Below, in pieces: positions 44,659 to 53,742 of a stretch of DNA of 56,445 nucleotides (its first letter is position 1; every line of letters starts with the position of its first letter). A model generated the notes under the pieces. That model worked only from the letters and a program-made list of their open reading frames with translations. It was not told the origin of the DNA and made no database searches. Origin of the DNA: Herbinix sp. (GTDB taxonomy: Bacteria; Bacillota; Clostridia; Lachnospirales; Lachnospiraceae); assembly GCA_029240245.1 (NCBI GenBank), contig JARBTJ010000024.1, positions 1-56,445 on the forward strand, written 5' to 3'. A program made the position numbers and the translations under genes.

Positions 44659-45960
44659 ATGAGCATTAAAATTAACAAACTAGAAATCGAAAACGTAAAG
44701 CGTATCAAAGCTGTAAAGATTGAACCGACAGCGAACGGTCTGACAGTTATCGGAGGTAAAAACAGCCAGGGTAAAACGTCTGTTTTAGACAGTATCGCTT
44801 GGGCTTTGGGTGGTGAAAAATACCGCCCTTCGTCAGCCCAGCGTGATGGATCAGTAATCCCACCAACGTTACATATTGTCATGTCAAACGGACTTATCGT
44901 GGAGCGTAAAGGTAAAAACAGTGATCTTAAGGTAATCGATCCTGAAGGTCAGAAAGGAGGTCAGCAGCTCCTGAATGAGTTCGTGGAACAACTTGCACTG
45001 GATCTTCCAAAGTTCATGCAGGCTACCAATAAGGAAAAAGCCCAAATACTGCTTCAGATCATTGGTGTGGGCAAGCAGCTTGTCGAATTGGAACGATCGG
45101 AAACGGAGCTCTATAACCAAAGATTAGCGATAGGACAAATTGCAGATCAAAAGAAGAAGTTTGCCAAGGAACAACCTTATTATCCGGATGCTCCAAAGGA
45201 ACCAGTGTCTGCTTCTGAGTTGATTAGGCAACAACAGGATATTTTAGCCCGTAATGGAGAAAACCAGAGAAAGCGACAAAACATAGTCAATTTAAAAAAT
45301 GATTATAATCGCCTGAGTGGGCAAATTGAAGATTTAAAAAACAGGCTTGAACAATTAACGAATGAGATTAATAAAGTAAATAGCGATTTGTTGATAGCGC
45401 AGAAGGATGCGCTTGAATTACACGATGAATCTACCGTTGAATTAGAGATGAATATTTCTAATATAGAGGCAATTAACCGCAAGGTTCGCGCTAACCTGGA
45501 TAAGGACAAGGCAGAAGAAGATGCAATGAATTATGAAGCACATTATAACCGATTAACTAGCGAAATTAATTCTGTTCGACAGGCGAAGATGGATCTTCTT
45601 GCCGGTGCAGATCTCCCTCTTCCTGAATTGTCTGTTGCAGAGGGTGAATTAGTTTATAAGGGGCGTAAATGGGATGGAATGAGTGGATCTGATCAGCTTA
45701 AGGTTTCCACGGCTATAGTTCGTAAGCTTAATCCCAAATGTGGCTTTGTCCTTCTGGACAAGTTAGAGCAGATGGATCTTGATTCACTAAAGGAATTTGG
45801 AGAGTGGCTGGAACTGGAAGAATTACAGGCAATAGCAACCAGGGTAAGTACCGGAGATGAATGTAGCATTATCATTGAAGATGGGTATGCTGCCGGCCAG
45901 GAATATTTACATGAGCAGGTACCCGAAGTAAAAACCACATGGAAGGCGGGGGAATTTTAA
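44659..45960 (+). CDS. SbcC/RecF-like AAA ATPase of the phage recombination module
   Basis: The 433-residue protein has an N-terminal Walker A (VIGGKNSQGKTSVLDSIAWALGG, about 33-53) and a central coiled coil (about 195-320). A C-terminal segment has an altered signature (MSGSDQLKVS) and Walker B-like FVLLDKLEQMD. The lay-out is that of SMC/SbcC ATPases with shortened coils. In clostridial phages such proteins precede the Sak4-like gene and are thought to act in recombination. AGGGGAGG precedes the ATG. Its stop overlaps the next start (TAATG). Confidence 0.85.
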   Translation: MSIKINKLEIENVKRIKAVKIEPTANGLTVIGGKNSQGKTSVLDSIAWALGGEKYRPSSAQRDGSVIPPTLHIVMSNGLIVERKGKNSDLKVIDPEGQKGGQQLLNEFVEQLALDLPKFMQATNKEKAQILLQIIGVGKQLVELERSETELYNQRLAIGQIADQKKKFAKEQPYYPDAPKEPVSASELIRQQQDILARNGENQRKRQNIVNLKNDYNRLSGQIEDLKNRLEQLTNEINKVNSDLLIAQKDALELHDESTVELEMNISNIEAINRKVRANLDKDKAEEDAMNYEAHYNRLTSEINSVRQAKMDLLAGADLPLPELSVAEGELVYKGRKWDGMSGSDQLKVSTAIVRKLNPKCGFVLLDKLEQMDLDSLKEFGEWLELEELQAIATRVSTGDECSIIIEDGYAAGQEYLHEQVPEVKTTWKAGEF

Positions 45961-46145
45961 TGAATGATAAATTGATTATAAAGAAAGAACCTTTTGCCAG
46001 TGATGATTGTTTCAGAACTTTAAAAGTATCTAATGATATTCATTCTAAGGTAAAAGTTATCGCAGACAAATCAAATATGCAGATAAATAAGCTTGCATGT
46101 ATGCTCGTGGAGTTTGCATTGGATCGAGTTGAAATAACAGAATAA
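45960..46145 (+). CDS. Small phage protein, 61 residues
   Basis: The start overlaps the previous stop by one base (TAATG), implying translational coupling. The C-terminal half (SNDIHSKVKVIADKSNMQINKLACMLVEFALDRV) resembles a ribbon-helix-helix or similar short DNA-binding fold. Its role in the recombination operon is unknown. Confidence 0.7.
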   Translation: MNDKLIIKKEPFASDDCFRTLKVSNDIHSKVKVIADKSNMQINKLACMLVEFALDRVEITE

Positions 46146-46161
46146 GGAAGGTGAATTTTAA

Positions 46162-47289
46162 ATGCAGATAATTACAGGAAAAATAAAGAAAGCGCAAAAG
46201 GTTGTTATTTACGGACCTGAAGGAATTGGTAAGTCTACGTTTGCTTCACGATTTCCTAACCCATTATTCTTAGACACTGAGGGCAGTACAGCAGGTATGG
46301 ATGTTCCGAGAGCCCCCAAGGCTACTAGTTGGACAATGTTAAGGCAACAGATTGATGAAGTAAAAAAAGATATGCTTTGTACAACTTTGATTATTGATAC
46401 AATCGACTGGGCAGAGCAGATGTGTGTTGAACATATACTTGCCAAATACCAAAAAACAGGAATTGAGGATTTTGGATATGGAAATGGTTATGTGTATGTA
46501 AAAGAGGAATTTGGACGTTTCCTTAATCAACTGCAAGATGTAATTGATAAAGGTATTAATGTTGTCCTTACAGCACATGCCCAAATGCGAAAATTTGAGC
46601 AACCAGATGAGTTGGGGCAATATGACCGGTATGAGCTAAAGCTGGGAAAGAAAACAAGTTCACAGACCTCCCCGTTAGTAAAGGAATGGGCTGACATTGT
46701 CCTATTTGCCAATTACAAGACTTATGTGATTAATGTAGATAACCAAGGAGCTCAGAAAGGTAAGAATAAAGCTCAGGGTGGTAAACGTATCATGTATACC
46801 ACTCATCACCCCTGCTGGGATGCTAAGAATCGTCATGAGCTACCGGAGGAATTACCATTCGAATATCTGTCTATTGCTCACTGTATCCCTTCAGGAGTAA
46901 ATAGCATGACCTCGCATCAGCCACAGCACCAGCTGACACCTGAACCAGAGAAAACGGTACCCACAGATCCTCCAAAAGCAGAAAAGACTAATCAGAATAC
47001 GGTACAGGAAGATTTTAAGGTTAATAAATCCGAACCATCCACAGAGAACATACCAAAGTCTTTGGCCGATTTAATGACTGCTAACGGTGTAACAGTGGAG
47101 GAAATCCAAAAGGCTGTAGCAAGTAGAGGATATTACCCTGAAGATACTCCAATTACGAATTATGATCCGAGTTTTATTTCCGGAGTGTTAGTCGCAGCAT
47201 GGACAGCAGTATTCGGAATGATTAAAGATAACAGAATGAAGAATGGTCGGTTTGTCAGTGCTGAGCCGGACGAGATACCATTTAACTAA
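46162..47289 (+). CDS. Sak4-like phage ATP-binding protein (AAA_24)
   Basis: The 375-residue protein has Walker A VVIYGPEGIGKSTFASRFP at residues 10-28 followed by FLDTEGS. Walker B-like TLIIDTIDW is near 75, and the sensor-like VVLTAHAQMR is near 135. This is the AAA_24/Sak4 group of RecA-related phage proteins that pair with an SSB-like partner in recombination. Residues 250-310 form a Pro/Glu/Thr linker before a short C-terminal domain. AAGGTGAATTTTAA precedes the ATG. Confidence 0.85.
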   Translation: MQIITGKIKKAQKVVIYGPEGIGKSTFASRFPNPLFLDTEGSTAGMDVPRAPKATSWTMLRQQIDEVKKDMLCTTLIIDTIDWAEQMCVEHILAKYQKTGIEDFGYGNGYVYVKEEFGRFLNQLQDVIDKGINVVLTAHAQMRKFEQPDELGQYDRYELKLGKKTSSQTSPLVKEWADIVLFANYKTYVINVDNQGAQKGKNKAQGGKRIMYTTHHPCWDAKNRHELPEELPFEYLSIAHCIPSGVNSMTSHQPQHQLTPEPEKTVPTDPPKAEKTNQNTVQEDFKVNKSEPSTENIPKSLADLMTANGVTVEEIQKAVASRGYYPEDTPITNYDPSFISGVLVAAWTAVFGMIKDNRMKNGRFVSAEPDEIPFN

Positions 47290-47312
47290 TCATAAAAAAG
47301 GAGAAATTAATT

Positions 47313-47768
47313 ATGAATATTGAAAGAGAATTAGATTGGAACGATCAAATAGAAAACGAGGGACCAGAGTTCGTAACGCTTCCGGAAGGCGATTATGATT
47401 TTGAAGTAATCAATTTTGAACGTGGACGGCACAATGGGAGCGATAAACTCCCTCCATGTAATAAGGCTACCGTACATATCAGGGTAAAAGGGGATGAAGG
47501 GGAAACTATCATTAAACATAATCTGTTTCTTCACTCCAAGACAGAGGGAATGCTGTGTGCATTCTTTACAGCGATAGGACAGCGAAAAAAAGGTGAAAAA
47601 GTATCTATGAACTGGAATGCTGTTTCTGGATCTATCGGAAGATGTAAAGTCGGTATTAGAAGATGGACCAATGATGAAGGCAGGGAATTGACTTCCAATG
47701 AAATTAAAAAATTCTATGAGCCTGCGGAAGGAGCACCAACGAAGAAATTTGAAGCTGGGAGGTTTTAG
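47313..47768 (+). CDS. DUF669 single-strand-binding-like phage protein
   Basis: The 151-residue protein has the DUF669 pattern LPEGDYDFEVINFERGRHNGSDKLPPCNKATVHIRV and a C-terminal acidic/Gly segment ending KKFEAGRF. DUF669 genes regularly follow Sak4-like genes and are considered SSB-like partners. AAAGGAG precedes the ATG and the next gene starts 2 bases after its stop. Confidence 0.85.
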   Translation: MNIERELDWNDQIENEGPEFVTLPEGDYDFEVINFERGRHNGSDKLPPCNKATVHIRVKGDEGETIIKHNLFLHSKTEGMLCAFFTAIGQRKKGEKVSMNWNAVSGSIGRCKVGIRRWTNDEGRELTSNEIKKFYEPAEGAPTKKFEAGRF

Positions 47769-47770
47769 AG

Positions 47771-49378
47771 ATGAATTTAAGACCGTACCAGGAAGAAGCG
47801 AAACAGGCCATTTTTTCGGAATGGGATAAAGGGAATCTGAAGACTCTTCTGGTGCTACCAACAGGCACAGGCAAAACGATTGTGTTTTCTGGAGTAACGG
47901 CTGATTGTGTTCGTAATGGTGAGCGGGTTTTAATCCTTGCTCACCGGAGCGAATTGCTTGATCAGGCAGCGGACAAACTGAGTAAATCAACCGGCTTGGT
48001 TTGTGCAACGGAAAAGGCTGAGGAAACTTGTCTCGGTAGTTGGTTTCGAGTAGTAGTCGGATCCGTTCAATCTTTGATGAGGGATAAGCGCTTAGGGCAA
48101 TTTCCTACCGATTATTTTAACAGCATTATTGTAGATGAGGCTCACCATTGTATATCAGACAGTTACCAGAAGGTACTTAATTATTTCAACAATGCTAAGG
48201 TTCTTGGTGTAACAGCTACTCCTGACCGAGGCGATATGAAAAATCTCGGTTCTTATTTTCAATCACTTGCATATGAGTACTCATTGCCTAAGGCAATCAA
48301 AGAGGGGTTTTTATCGCCAATCAAGGCCGTAACCATACCACTTAAGTTGGATCTGACCGGTGTCGGACAGCAGGCGGGTGATTTTAAATCCAGCGATCTT
48401 GGAACAGCATTGGATCCATATCTATATCAGATAGCGGATGAAATGGTGAAATACTGTATGGACCGTAAGACCGTTGTATTCCTTCCTTTAATCAAGACAA
48501 GCCAGAAGTTCCGAGATATCTTGTTAAGCAGAGGATTTGCAGCTGCTGAGGTTAACGGTGACAGCGGAGACCGTGCGCAGGTATTGGCTGATTTTGATGC
48601 CGGTAGATACAATGTATTATGCAATTCCATGCTCTTAACAGAAGGATGGGACTGTCCATCAGTAGACTGTATTGTAGTATTAAGACCAACAAAAGTACGA
48701 GCTCTGTATAGTCAGATGGTGGGACGAGGCACAAGGCTAAATCCTGGAAAAGATCACTTATTACTATTGGACTTCCTGTGGCATACAGAAAAGCATGAAC
48801 TATGTCATCCTGCTCACCTTATCTGTGAAAATGAAGAGGTGGCTCAGAAGATGACCGAAAATATAGAAGCGGCCGGATGTCCGGTTGATATTGAAGTGGC
48901 AGAGAAACAAGCAGCTGAGGATGTGGTTGCCCAGAGAGAGGAAGCTTTGGCAAAAAAACTGCAGGAAATGAAGCACCGGAAACGTAAACTGGTGGACCCG
49001 CTCCAATTTGAAATGAGTATCCAAGCTGAAGATCTGGCTAACTATGTACCGGCATTCGGATGGGAAGCGGGACCACCTTCCGAAAAACAGATCCTGACTC
49101 TTGAAAAGCACGGTATTTTCCCTGATGAGATCGATAATGCTGGTAAAGCAGCGAAACTTCTTGATCGATTGGATAAGCGCAGGACTGAGGGACTAACGAC
49201 TCCAAAGCAGATCCGATTCCTTGAGAGCAGAGGGTTTGAACATGTAGGTACCTGGCAGTTCGAAGGAGCAAAAAGATTAATTGATCGTATCGCGGGGAAC
49301 GGATGGCAGATACCGAGGGATATTACACCGTCAGAATATAAGCCAGAAATAATTCAAAATGGGGTATTTGAATGGTAG
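47771..49378 (+). CDS. Phage superfamily 2 helicase (DEAD/DEAH)
   Basis: The 535-residue protein has Walker A LPTGTGKTIVFSG (about 29-41), DEAH box IVDEAHH, VTATPDR and C-terminal motif VI MVGRGTRL. A 130-residue C-terminal extension contains two copies of a short motif (PSEKQILTLEKHGI and TPKQIRFLESRGF). It should unwind DNA in phage replication together with the primase that follows. GGGAGG precedes the ATG; its end overlaps the primase gene by 7 bases. Confidence 0.92.
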   Translation: MNLRPYQEEAKQAIFSEWDKGNLKTLLVLPTGTGKTIVFSGVTADCVRNGERVLILAHRSELLDQAADKLSKSTGLVCATEKAEETCLGSWFRVVVGSVQSLMRDKRLGQFPTDYFNSIIVDEAHHCISDSYQKVLNYFNNAKVLGVTATPDRGDMKNLGSYFQSLAYEYSLPKAIKEGFLSPIKAVTIPLKLDLTGVGQQAGDFKSSDLGTALDPYLYQIADEMVKYCMDRKTVVFLPLIKTSQKFRDILLSRGFAAAEVNGDSGDRAQVLADFDAGRYNVLCNSMLLTEGWDCPSVDCIVVLRPTKVRALYSQMVGRGTRLNPGKDHLLLLDFLWHTEKHELCHPAHLICENEEVAQKMTENIEAAGCPVDIEVAEKQAAEDVVAQREEALAKKLQEMKHRKRKLVDPLQFEMSIQAEDLANYVPAFGWEAGPPSEKQILTLEKHGIFPDEIDNAGKAAKLLDRLDKRRTEGLTTPKQIRFLESRGFEHVGTWQFEGAKRLIDRIAGNGWQIPRDITPSEYKPEIIQNGVFEW

Positions 49379-51588
49379 ATAAGCAGCAATATGAGTTAAC
49401 TGAATTATTGAATTATGTGGATCCTTCCGTTCTTGATTATCAGGAGTGGGTCAATGTGGGCATGGCTCTAAAGGAAGCCGGCTATACCGCATCTGATTGG
49501 GATGCCTGGAGCCGCAGAGACACAAAGCGTTACCATTCAGGAGAGTGCTTCCGGAAGTGGGACAGCTTCCGGGGGGCATCTACCCCTGTAACTGGCGGTA
49601 CTATTGTGCAGATGGCGCGGGATAACGGATGGGAACCATATTACACCGATGACAGCCACGAAATAGGATGGGATGACATCATCGGACCCAGGGATGGAGT
49701 AGTAATAGACCGGAGCTGGATCGAAGGAAAAGAAATTGTGGGACCAGGAGATGAATGGGATCCCGTTGGACAACTGGTTAAATACCTTGAGACACTTTTT
49801 GAGGCTTCGGAGAACGTAGGCTATGTAACATCAGCATGGTATGACGAAGCAAAAGAAAAATGGCTTCCAACAAAGGGTAATTGGGACAGGACTGCAGGTG
49901 AGCTTATCCAGCAGCTTAATAAATGTAACGGAGATATTGGTGCTGTTTTAGGAGATTACAAACCAGAAGTAGGAGCATGGATACGATTTAATCCTCTGGA
50001 TGGAAAAGGGGTTAAAAACGAGAATGTGACAGAATTCAAGTATGCTCTTGTCGAATCGGATGATACAGATATCGATAAGCAGAATGCAATCCTCCGTGAG
50101 CTTGAGCTGCCGATAGCTTGTCTGGTACATTCCGGAAAGAAAAGCATACATGCCATAGTTAAGGTCGAAGCAGCCAATTATGACGAATACCGGAAACGTG
50201 TCGATTATCTGTATGAAGTTTGTAAAAGGAACGGTTTAAAGGTAGACACTCAGAACAAGAATCCTTCCCGATTATCAAGGATGCCAGGTGTTATGCGTAG
50301 CGGACAGAAGCAATTCCTGATCGATACTAACATAGGTATGGAGAATTGGAATGATTGGAAGGAATGGATTGAGGGTGTTAATGATGATCTTCCGGAGCCT
50401 GAAAGTATGTCAGCAGTATGGGATAACCTTCCGGAGTTATCTCCTTCTCTTATTGACGGACTGTTGAGACAGGGACATAAGATGCTGTTAGCCGGTCCAT
50501 CTAAGGCAGGTAAGTCATACGCGTTGATAGAATTATGCTGTGCGATTGCTGAAGGACATAAATGGATTAATTGGCATTGTACGAAAGGTAAAATATTGTA
50601 CGTTAATCTGGAGCTAGATAGAGCAAGTTGTTTGCATCGTTTTAAAGATGTATATGAGGCGCTAGGATGGTCTCCGGATAACCTTAATAATATCGATATA
50701 TGGAACTTACGTGGTAAATCAGTACCAATGGATAAATTAGCTCCCAAACTAATCAGAAGGGCAGCAAAAAAGAATTATATAGCCATTATCATAGATCCAA
50801 TCTACAAGGTCATTACCGGTGATGAAAACAGTGCAGATCAGATGGCACACTTCTGTAATCAGTTCGACAAGGTATGTACTGAATTAGGATGCGCGGTTAT
50901 TTACTGTCATCATCACTCAAAGGGCGGTCAAGGAGGTAAGAAGAGTATGGATCGTGCCTCCGGTTCGGGAGTTTTTGCTCGGGATCCTGATGCTCTATTA
51001 GATCTTATAGAGCTCGAAGTGACAGATGCTCTTCTTACACAGGAGATTAATAAGGCAGTCTGCCAGGTGTATATTGACTGGATGGATAAAAATAAACCAG
51101 ATTACGAACCATCCCAAGATGATATGTGTAGTCAGAGCGTCATGGCAAAACTATGTGAGAAGTATTTAAAACCGGATGTATACAAATCAATGCAGAAGGA
51201 TCTTTTTGCTGCTGAAAAGACCGTAAGGCAACGTACTGCGTGGCGGATCGAGGGCACATTAAGAGAATTTCCTAAGTTTGATCCTGTGAATCTATGGTTT
51301 GATTATCCAGTGCATCATGTGGACCGCATCGGCAGCTTGAAGGATGTGGAAGCTGAGGGTGAAAAACAACCTTGGAAACGAAACTTCAGTAAGAAAAAAT
51401 CTCCGGAAGACACGAAAAAGGAGCGAAAAATTTCACTCGAAACTGCCTTCGAGGCATGTGGATTTAATGGTAGTGTCACAGTGCAAAATCTTTCTGAGTA
51501 CATGGGTATCTCTGATAAAACTGTTAGAAATAGGATAAAAGAACACGGCGGTTATTGGATTGATGAAGGGACAGTTGGGAAAAAGTAG
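49372..51588 (+). CDS. Phage primase-helicase, PriCT and RepA-like ATPase domains
   Basis: The 738-residue protein has a PriCT-type domain at residues 15-90 (EWVNVGMALKEAGY, TIVQMARDNGW) and a primase-like region to about 340. A RecA-fold ATPase follows, with GPSKAGKSYALIEL near 373, IIIDPIYKVITGDENSADQ, VIYCHHHSKGG and the DRASGSGVFARDPDALLDL motif. The C-terminus is a helix-turn-helix (LSEYMGISDKTVRNRI). It combines priming and hexameric helicase functions, and the terminal helix-turn-helix could recognise the repeat-rich DNA that follows directly. Start overlap with the helicase implies coupling. Confidence 0.9.
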   Translation: MVDKQQYELTELLNYVDPSVLDYQEWVNVGMALKEAGYTASDWDAWSRRDTKRYHSGECFRKWDSFRGASTPVTGGTIVQMARDNGWEPYYTDDSHEIGWDDIIGPRDGVVIDRSWIEGKEIVGPGDEWDPVGQLVKYLETLFEASENVGYVTSAWYDEAKEKWLPTKGNWDRTAGELIQQLNKCNGDIGAVLGDYKPEVGAWIRFNPLDGKGVKNENVTEFKYALVESDDTDIDKQNAILRELELPIACLVHSGKKSIHAIVKVEAANYDEYRKRVDYLYEVCKRNGLKVDTQNKNPSRLSRMPGVMRSGQKQFLIDTNIGMENWNDWKEWIEGVNDDLPEPESMSAVWDNLPELSPSLIDGLLRQGHKMLLAGPSKAGKSYALIELCCAIAEGHKWINWHCTKGKILYVNLELDRASCLHRFKDVYEALGWSPDNLNNIDIWNLRGKSVPMDKLAPKLIRRAAKKNYIAIIIDPIYKVITGDENSADQMAHFCNQFDKVCTELGCAVIYCHHHSKGGQGGKKSMDRASGSGVFARDPDALLDLIELEVTDALLTQEINKAVCQVYIDWMDKNKPDYEPSQDDMCSQSVMAKLCEKYLKPDVYKSMQKDLFAAEKTVRQRTAWRIEGTLREFPKFDPVNLWFDYPVHHVDRIGSLKDVEAEGEKQPWKRNFSKKKSPEDTKKERKISLETAFEACGFNGSVTVQNLSEYMGISDKTVRNRIKEHGGYWIDEGTVGKK

Positions 51589-51603
51589 AGGGTAATTCTC
51601 GGA

Positions 51604-51911
51604 GGGAAATACTTTCCCTATAATTTTCCCTGACAGGGAAAAAGTCGATAAATTCTCGAGAATTTCCCTAAAGTAAAAAAATGTCACGGATGGAAAAACT
51701 CGATGATTTTCCCTCTTTCCCTCAATGGGAAAAAGTCGGTGATTCTCGAGAATTTCCCTTTGAGGGAAAAACTCGGTAAATATCGAGAATTTCCCTAGGG
51801 AAGAAAATACTATATATATAAATATATATTCCGTTTCGCTTTCCCTACGGTCAAGGGGAAAAGAAGTTGTGCGAATGCTGACGCACAACAACTACTTTCC
51901 CTTTCCTTGAC
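51604..51911. repeat. Putative phage replication origin: palindromic iterons, AT-rich tract, long hairpin
   Basis: Four related units occur at 51636-51669, 51692-51714 (short), 51727-51759 and 51764-51796. Each runs from GGGAAAAA through GTCG or CTCG and a central ATTCTCGAGAAT-type palindrome to TTTCCCT. A mini-hairpin GGGAAA-TAC-TTTCCC lies at 51604-51618. After the units comes an AT-only tract (51810-51829). Then a long hairpin follows: GTCAAGG (51850) pairs with CCTTGAC (51905-51911) and inside it GTTGTGCG/CGCACAAC (51866-51873 / 51882-51889). Position directly after the primase-helicase gene supports an origin; this is inference. Confidence 0.65.
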
Positions 51912-51935
51912 AAAGAATCTCAAAATCAAAATAAT
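51907..51935 (+). promoter_or_regulatory. Promoter downstream of the putative origin
   Basis: TTGACA (51907-51912), 17 bases and AATAAT (51930-51935). The -35 is part of the last arm of the long hairpin, so folding or protein binding there could affect transcription of the genes from 51961 on. Confidence 0.6.
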
Positions 51936-51960
51936 TTTACACGCTAAAGGAGTAAAGCGC

Positions 51961-52179
51961 ATGGGAATGTATCCAGAACATTTACAAGAAATGATAAATG
52001 AAGATGTTCAAGAATTTAATTTTTATGACAGGAGTTTGGAAAATATTAAGGAAGAGGATTTTGAAAAAAATCTATGTATCTCTTGTTCGTATTCAGAAGA
52101 CTGCACTGATGATGAAAAGGAAATATGCGCATCTCATGATTATGAATATTACGACGAGGAATGTGATTATGAAAATTGA
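51961..52179 (+). CDS. Small acidic phage protein with Cys motif
   Basis: The 72-residue, very acidic product (MGMYPEHLQEMINEDVQEFN) has CISCSYSEDC and a later Cys-His pair that might bind metal; it ends in DYEYYDEECDYEN. AAAGGAG is 8 bases upstream. An earlier in-frame TTG at 51907 is rejected. The end overlaps rusA by 11 bases. Confidence 0.7.
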   Translation: MGMYPEHLQEMINEDVQEFNFYDRSLENIKEEDFEKNLCISCSYSEDCTDDEKEICASHDYEYYDEECDYEN

Positions 52180-52567
52180 ATTCTTCTTACCGATGAAGCC
52201 GCCGACCGTCACTCACCAGGAGAAACAGGTTCATGTAGTGAATGGAAAGCCGGTATTCTATGAACCACCAGAACTAAAGGCAGCTAGGGTAAAGCTTGCA
52301 GCACACCTGTCAGGTCATGTGCCAGCGCATAAATACAAAGGCCCGGTAAGGCTGGTAGTAAAGTGGTGTTTTTCCAGAGGTAAGCATCGGGATGGTGAGT
52401 ACAAGACTACCAAACCCGATACAGATAACCTTCAAAAGCTTCTTAAGGATGTCATGACGGGACTGAAGTTCTGGGCGGATGACGCTTTAGTCGCATCGGA
52501 GATCATTGAGAAGTTTTGGGCAGAAATCCCCGGAATATACATATCGATTTCAGAATTGGAGGTTTGA
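52169..52567 (+). CDS. rusA: RusA-family Holliday junction resolvase
   Basis: The 132-residue protein has the RusA pattern: KPPTVTHQEKQVHVVNGKPV at the N-terminus and KPDTDNLQKLLKDVMTGLKF followed by WADDALV with the catalytic Asp residues. It should cut four-way junctions made in phage recombination. The true start is ATG 52169 after GAGGAATG; a longer in-frame extension to 51998 is the other frame of the preceding gene. Confidence 0.9.
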   Translation: MKIEFFLPMKPPTVTHQEKQVHVVNGKPVFYEPPELKAARVKLAAHLSGHVPAHKYKGPVRLVVKWCFSRGKHRDGEYKTTKPDTDNLQKLLKDVMTGLKFWADDALVASEIIEKFWAEIPGIYISISELEV

Positions 52568-52569
52568 GC

Positions 52570-52782
52570 ATGATACCGGATCATGAAACAGTTAAACAGA
52601 TAATGAACGAAGTTTATAACAAATTTTATCTTAAGTGGCGCAATACACTTACTCAAGAGAATGCCAGTGAAATGATGCAGGATGTCAGAGATATCGAGAA
52701 GTTTTACCCATATGACTTATGCAGTTCAAATTTATTGAGTTTGGTGGAATGTATCGAAGAAGAGTATAGGAGGAGGTTGTAG
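52570..52782 (+). CDS. Small phage protein, 70 residues
   Basis: GGAGG precedes ATG 52570 at 8 bases, two bases after the rusA stop. The product is helical and acidic (MIPDHETVKQIMNEVYNKFY, SLVECIEEEYRRRL) and not recognised. Confidence 0.7.
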   Translation: MIPDHETVKQIMNEVYNKFYLKWRNTLTQENASEMMQDVRDIEKFYPYDLCSSNLLSLVECIEEEYRRRL

Positions 52783-52786
52783 CTTA

Positions 52787-52957
52787 ATGGCAAAAAGAAG
52801 CAGTAATAGCCGCCGTAGTAAAGGCGAACAGCGATTAGACAATCATCGTCACCTTGGAGTTATTGAGAGAGATGCGGTAAAGGGACCGAAGTACAGTAGT
52901 GTTTTCACGGAACGTCCGCATTATGGGATACCGGAACCAGTGAAGGAGGCACCATGA
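52787..52957 (+). CDS. Small basic phage protein, 56 residues
   Basis: AGGAGG precedes the ATG at 52787. The product starts MAKRSSNSRRSKGEQRLDNH, highly basic, and is not recognised. The stop overlaps the start of the methylase gene (ATGA), indicating coupling. Confidence 0.7.
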   Translation: MAKRSSNSRRSKGEQRLDNHRHLGVIERDAVKGPKYSSVFTERPHYGIPEPVKEAP

Positions 52958-53724
52958 GAACACTGTTAAGATACCCCGGGAGTAAACAGCGTATAGCATC
53001 TTGGATTATAAGTCAGATGCCAAAGCATCACAGCTACTTGGAACCATACTTTGGTGGAGGAACAATCCTGTTCAACAAGGAGCCATCTCGGATAGAAACC
53101 ATAAATGATCTGGATGATGATGTAGTTAATCTTTTCCAGGTAATTCGGGAGAAAAAGGACGAGCTTATAGAAACGATTGTATTTACTCCATATGCCAGGC
53201 AGGAATATGACAATGCCTTTCCGGAAAATCCTGAAGATCTATCGGATGTTGAGAGGGCTAAGAACTTCCTGATCCGGTCCGGAATGGGACACGGTTTCCG
53301 GTTATGTGAAAAATGTGGATGGAAGAAAGATGTGTATGCTAGAGAGGCTGCATATGCGGTTCGATATTGGAATGACCTTCCGGAAGTAATCACGAATGTA
53401 GCTCACCGATTAAAGATGGTCCAGATTGAACATAAGCCAGCAGTGGAACTAATAAAAGCATTTAACCATGATAACGTTCTGATCTATGCGGATCCACCTT
53501 ATGTACTTAGCACCCGGACCAGAAAGCAATATCGGCATGAAATGACTGATCAGGATCATGTTGAATTACTCGAGGCACTTTTATTACATAGCGGTCCGGT
53601 GATGCTTTCCGGATACGACAATGAGATTTACAAAGAGTACCTGCTGGAATGGCGAAAAATAAGCACTCCGGCCAGAGCTGAGAATAGTCTTCCTAGGACC
53701 GAAGTGTTATGGATGAATTATTGA
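52954..53724 (+). CDS. Dam-type DNA adenine methylase (D12 class)
   Basis: The 256-residue protein has the D12-class layout: YPGSKQRI near residue 7, EPYFGGGTILFNK (AdoMet motif) near 30, NDLDDDVVN, and catalytic DPPY near 180. It should methylate the N6 of adenine, perhaps GATC or a similar site, protecting phage DNA from restriction or marking it for regulation. AAGGAGG precedes the ATG. No cognate nuclease is next to it. Confidence 0.93.
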   Translation: MRTLLRYPGSKQRIASWIISQMPKHHSYLEPYFGGGTILFNKEPSRIETINDLDDDVVNLFQVIREKKDELIETIVFTPYARQEYDNAFPENPEDLSDVERAKNFLIRSGMGHGFRLCEKCGWKKDVYAREAAYAVRYWNDLPEVITNVAHRLKMVQIEHKPAVELIKAFNHDNVLIYADPPYVLSTRTRKQYRHEMTDQDHVELLEALLLHSGPVMLSGYDNEIYKEYLLEWRKISTPARAENSLPRTEVLWMNY

Positions 53725-53742
53725 TGTTTTCATGCAGCTAAG

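Noticed and set aside
47331-48008. Minus-strand 225-codon ORF
   Set aside because: It is a complete shadow of the DUF669 and helicase genes, which have clear motifs and start signals.
51636-51796. CRISPR-like direct repeats
   Set aside because: There are only four units, uneven spacing, internal palindromes, and no spacer-like unique inserts or cas genes; an origin fits better.
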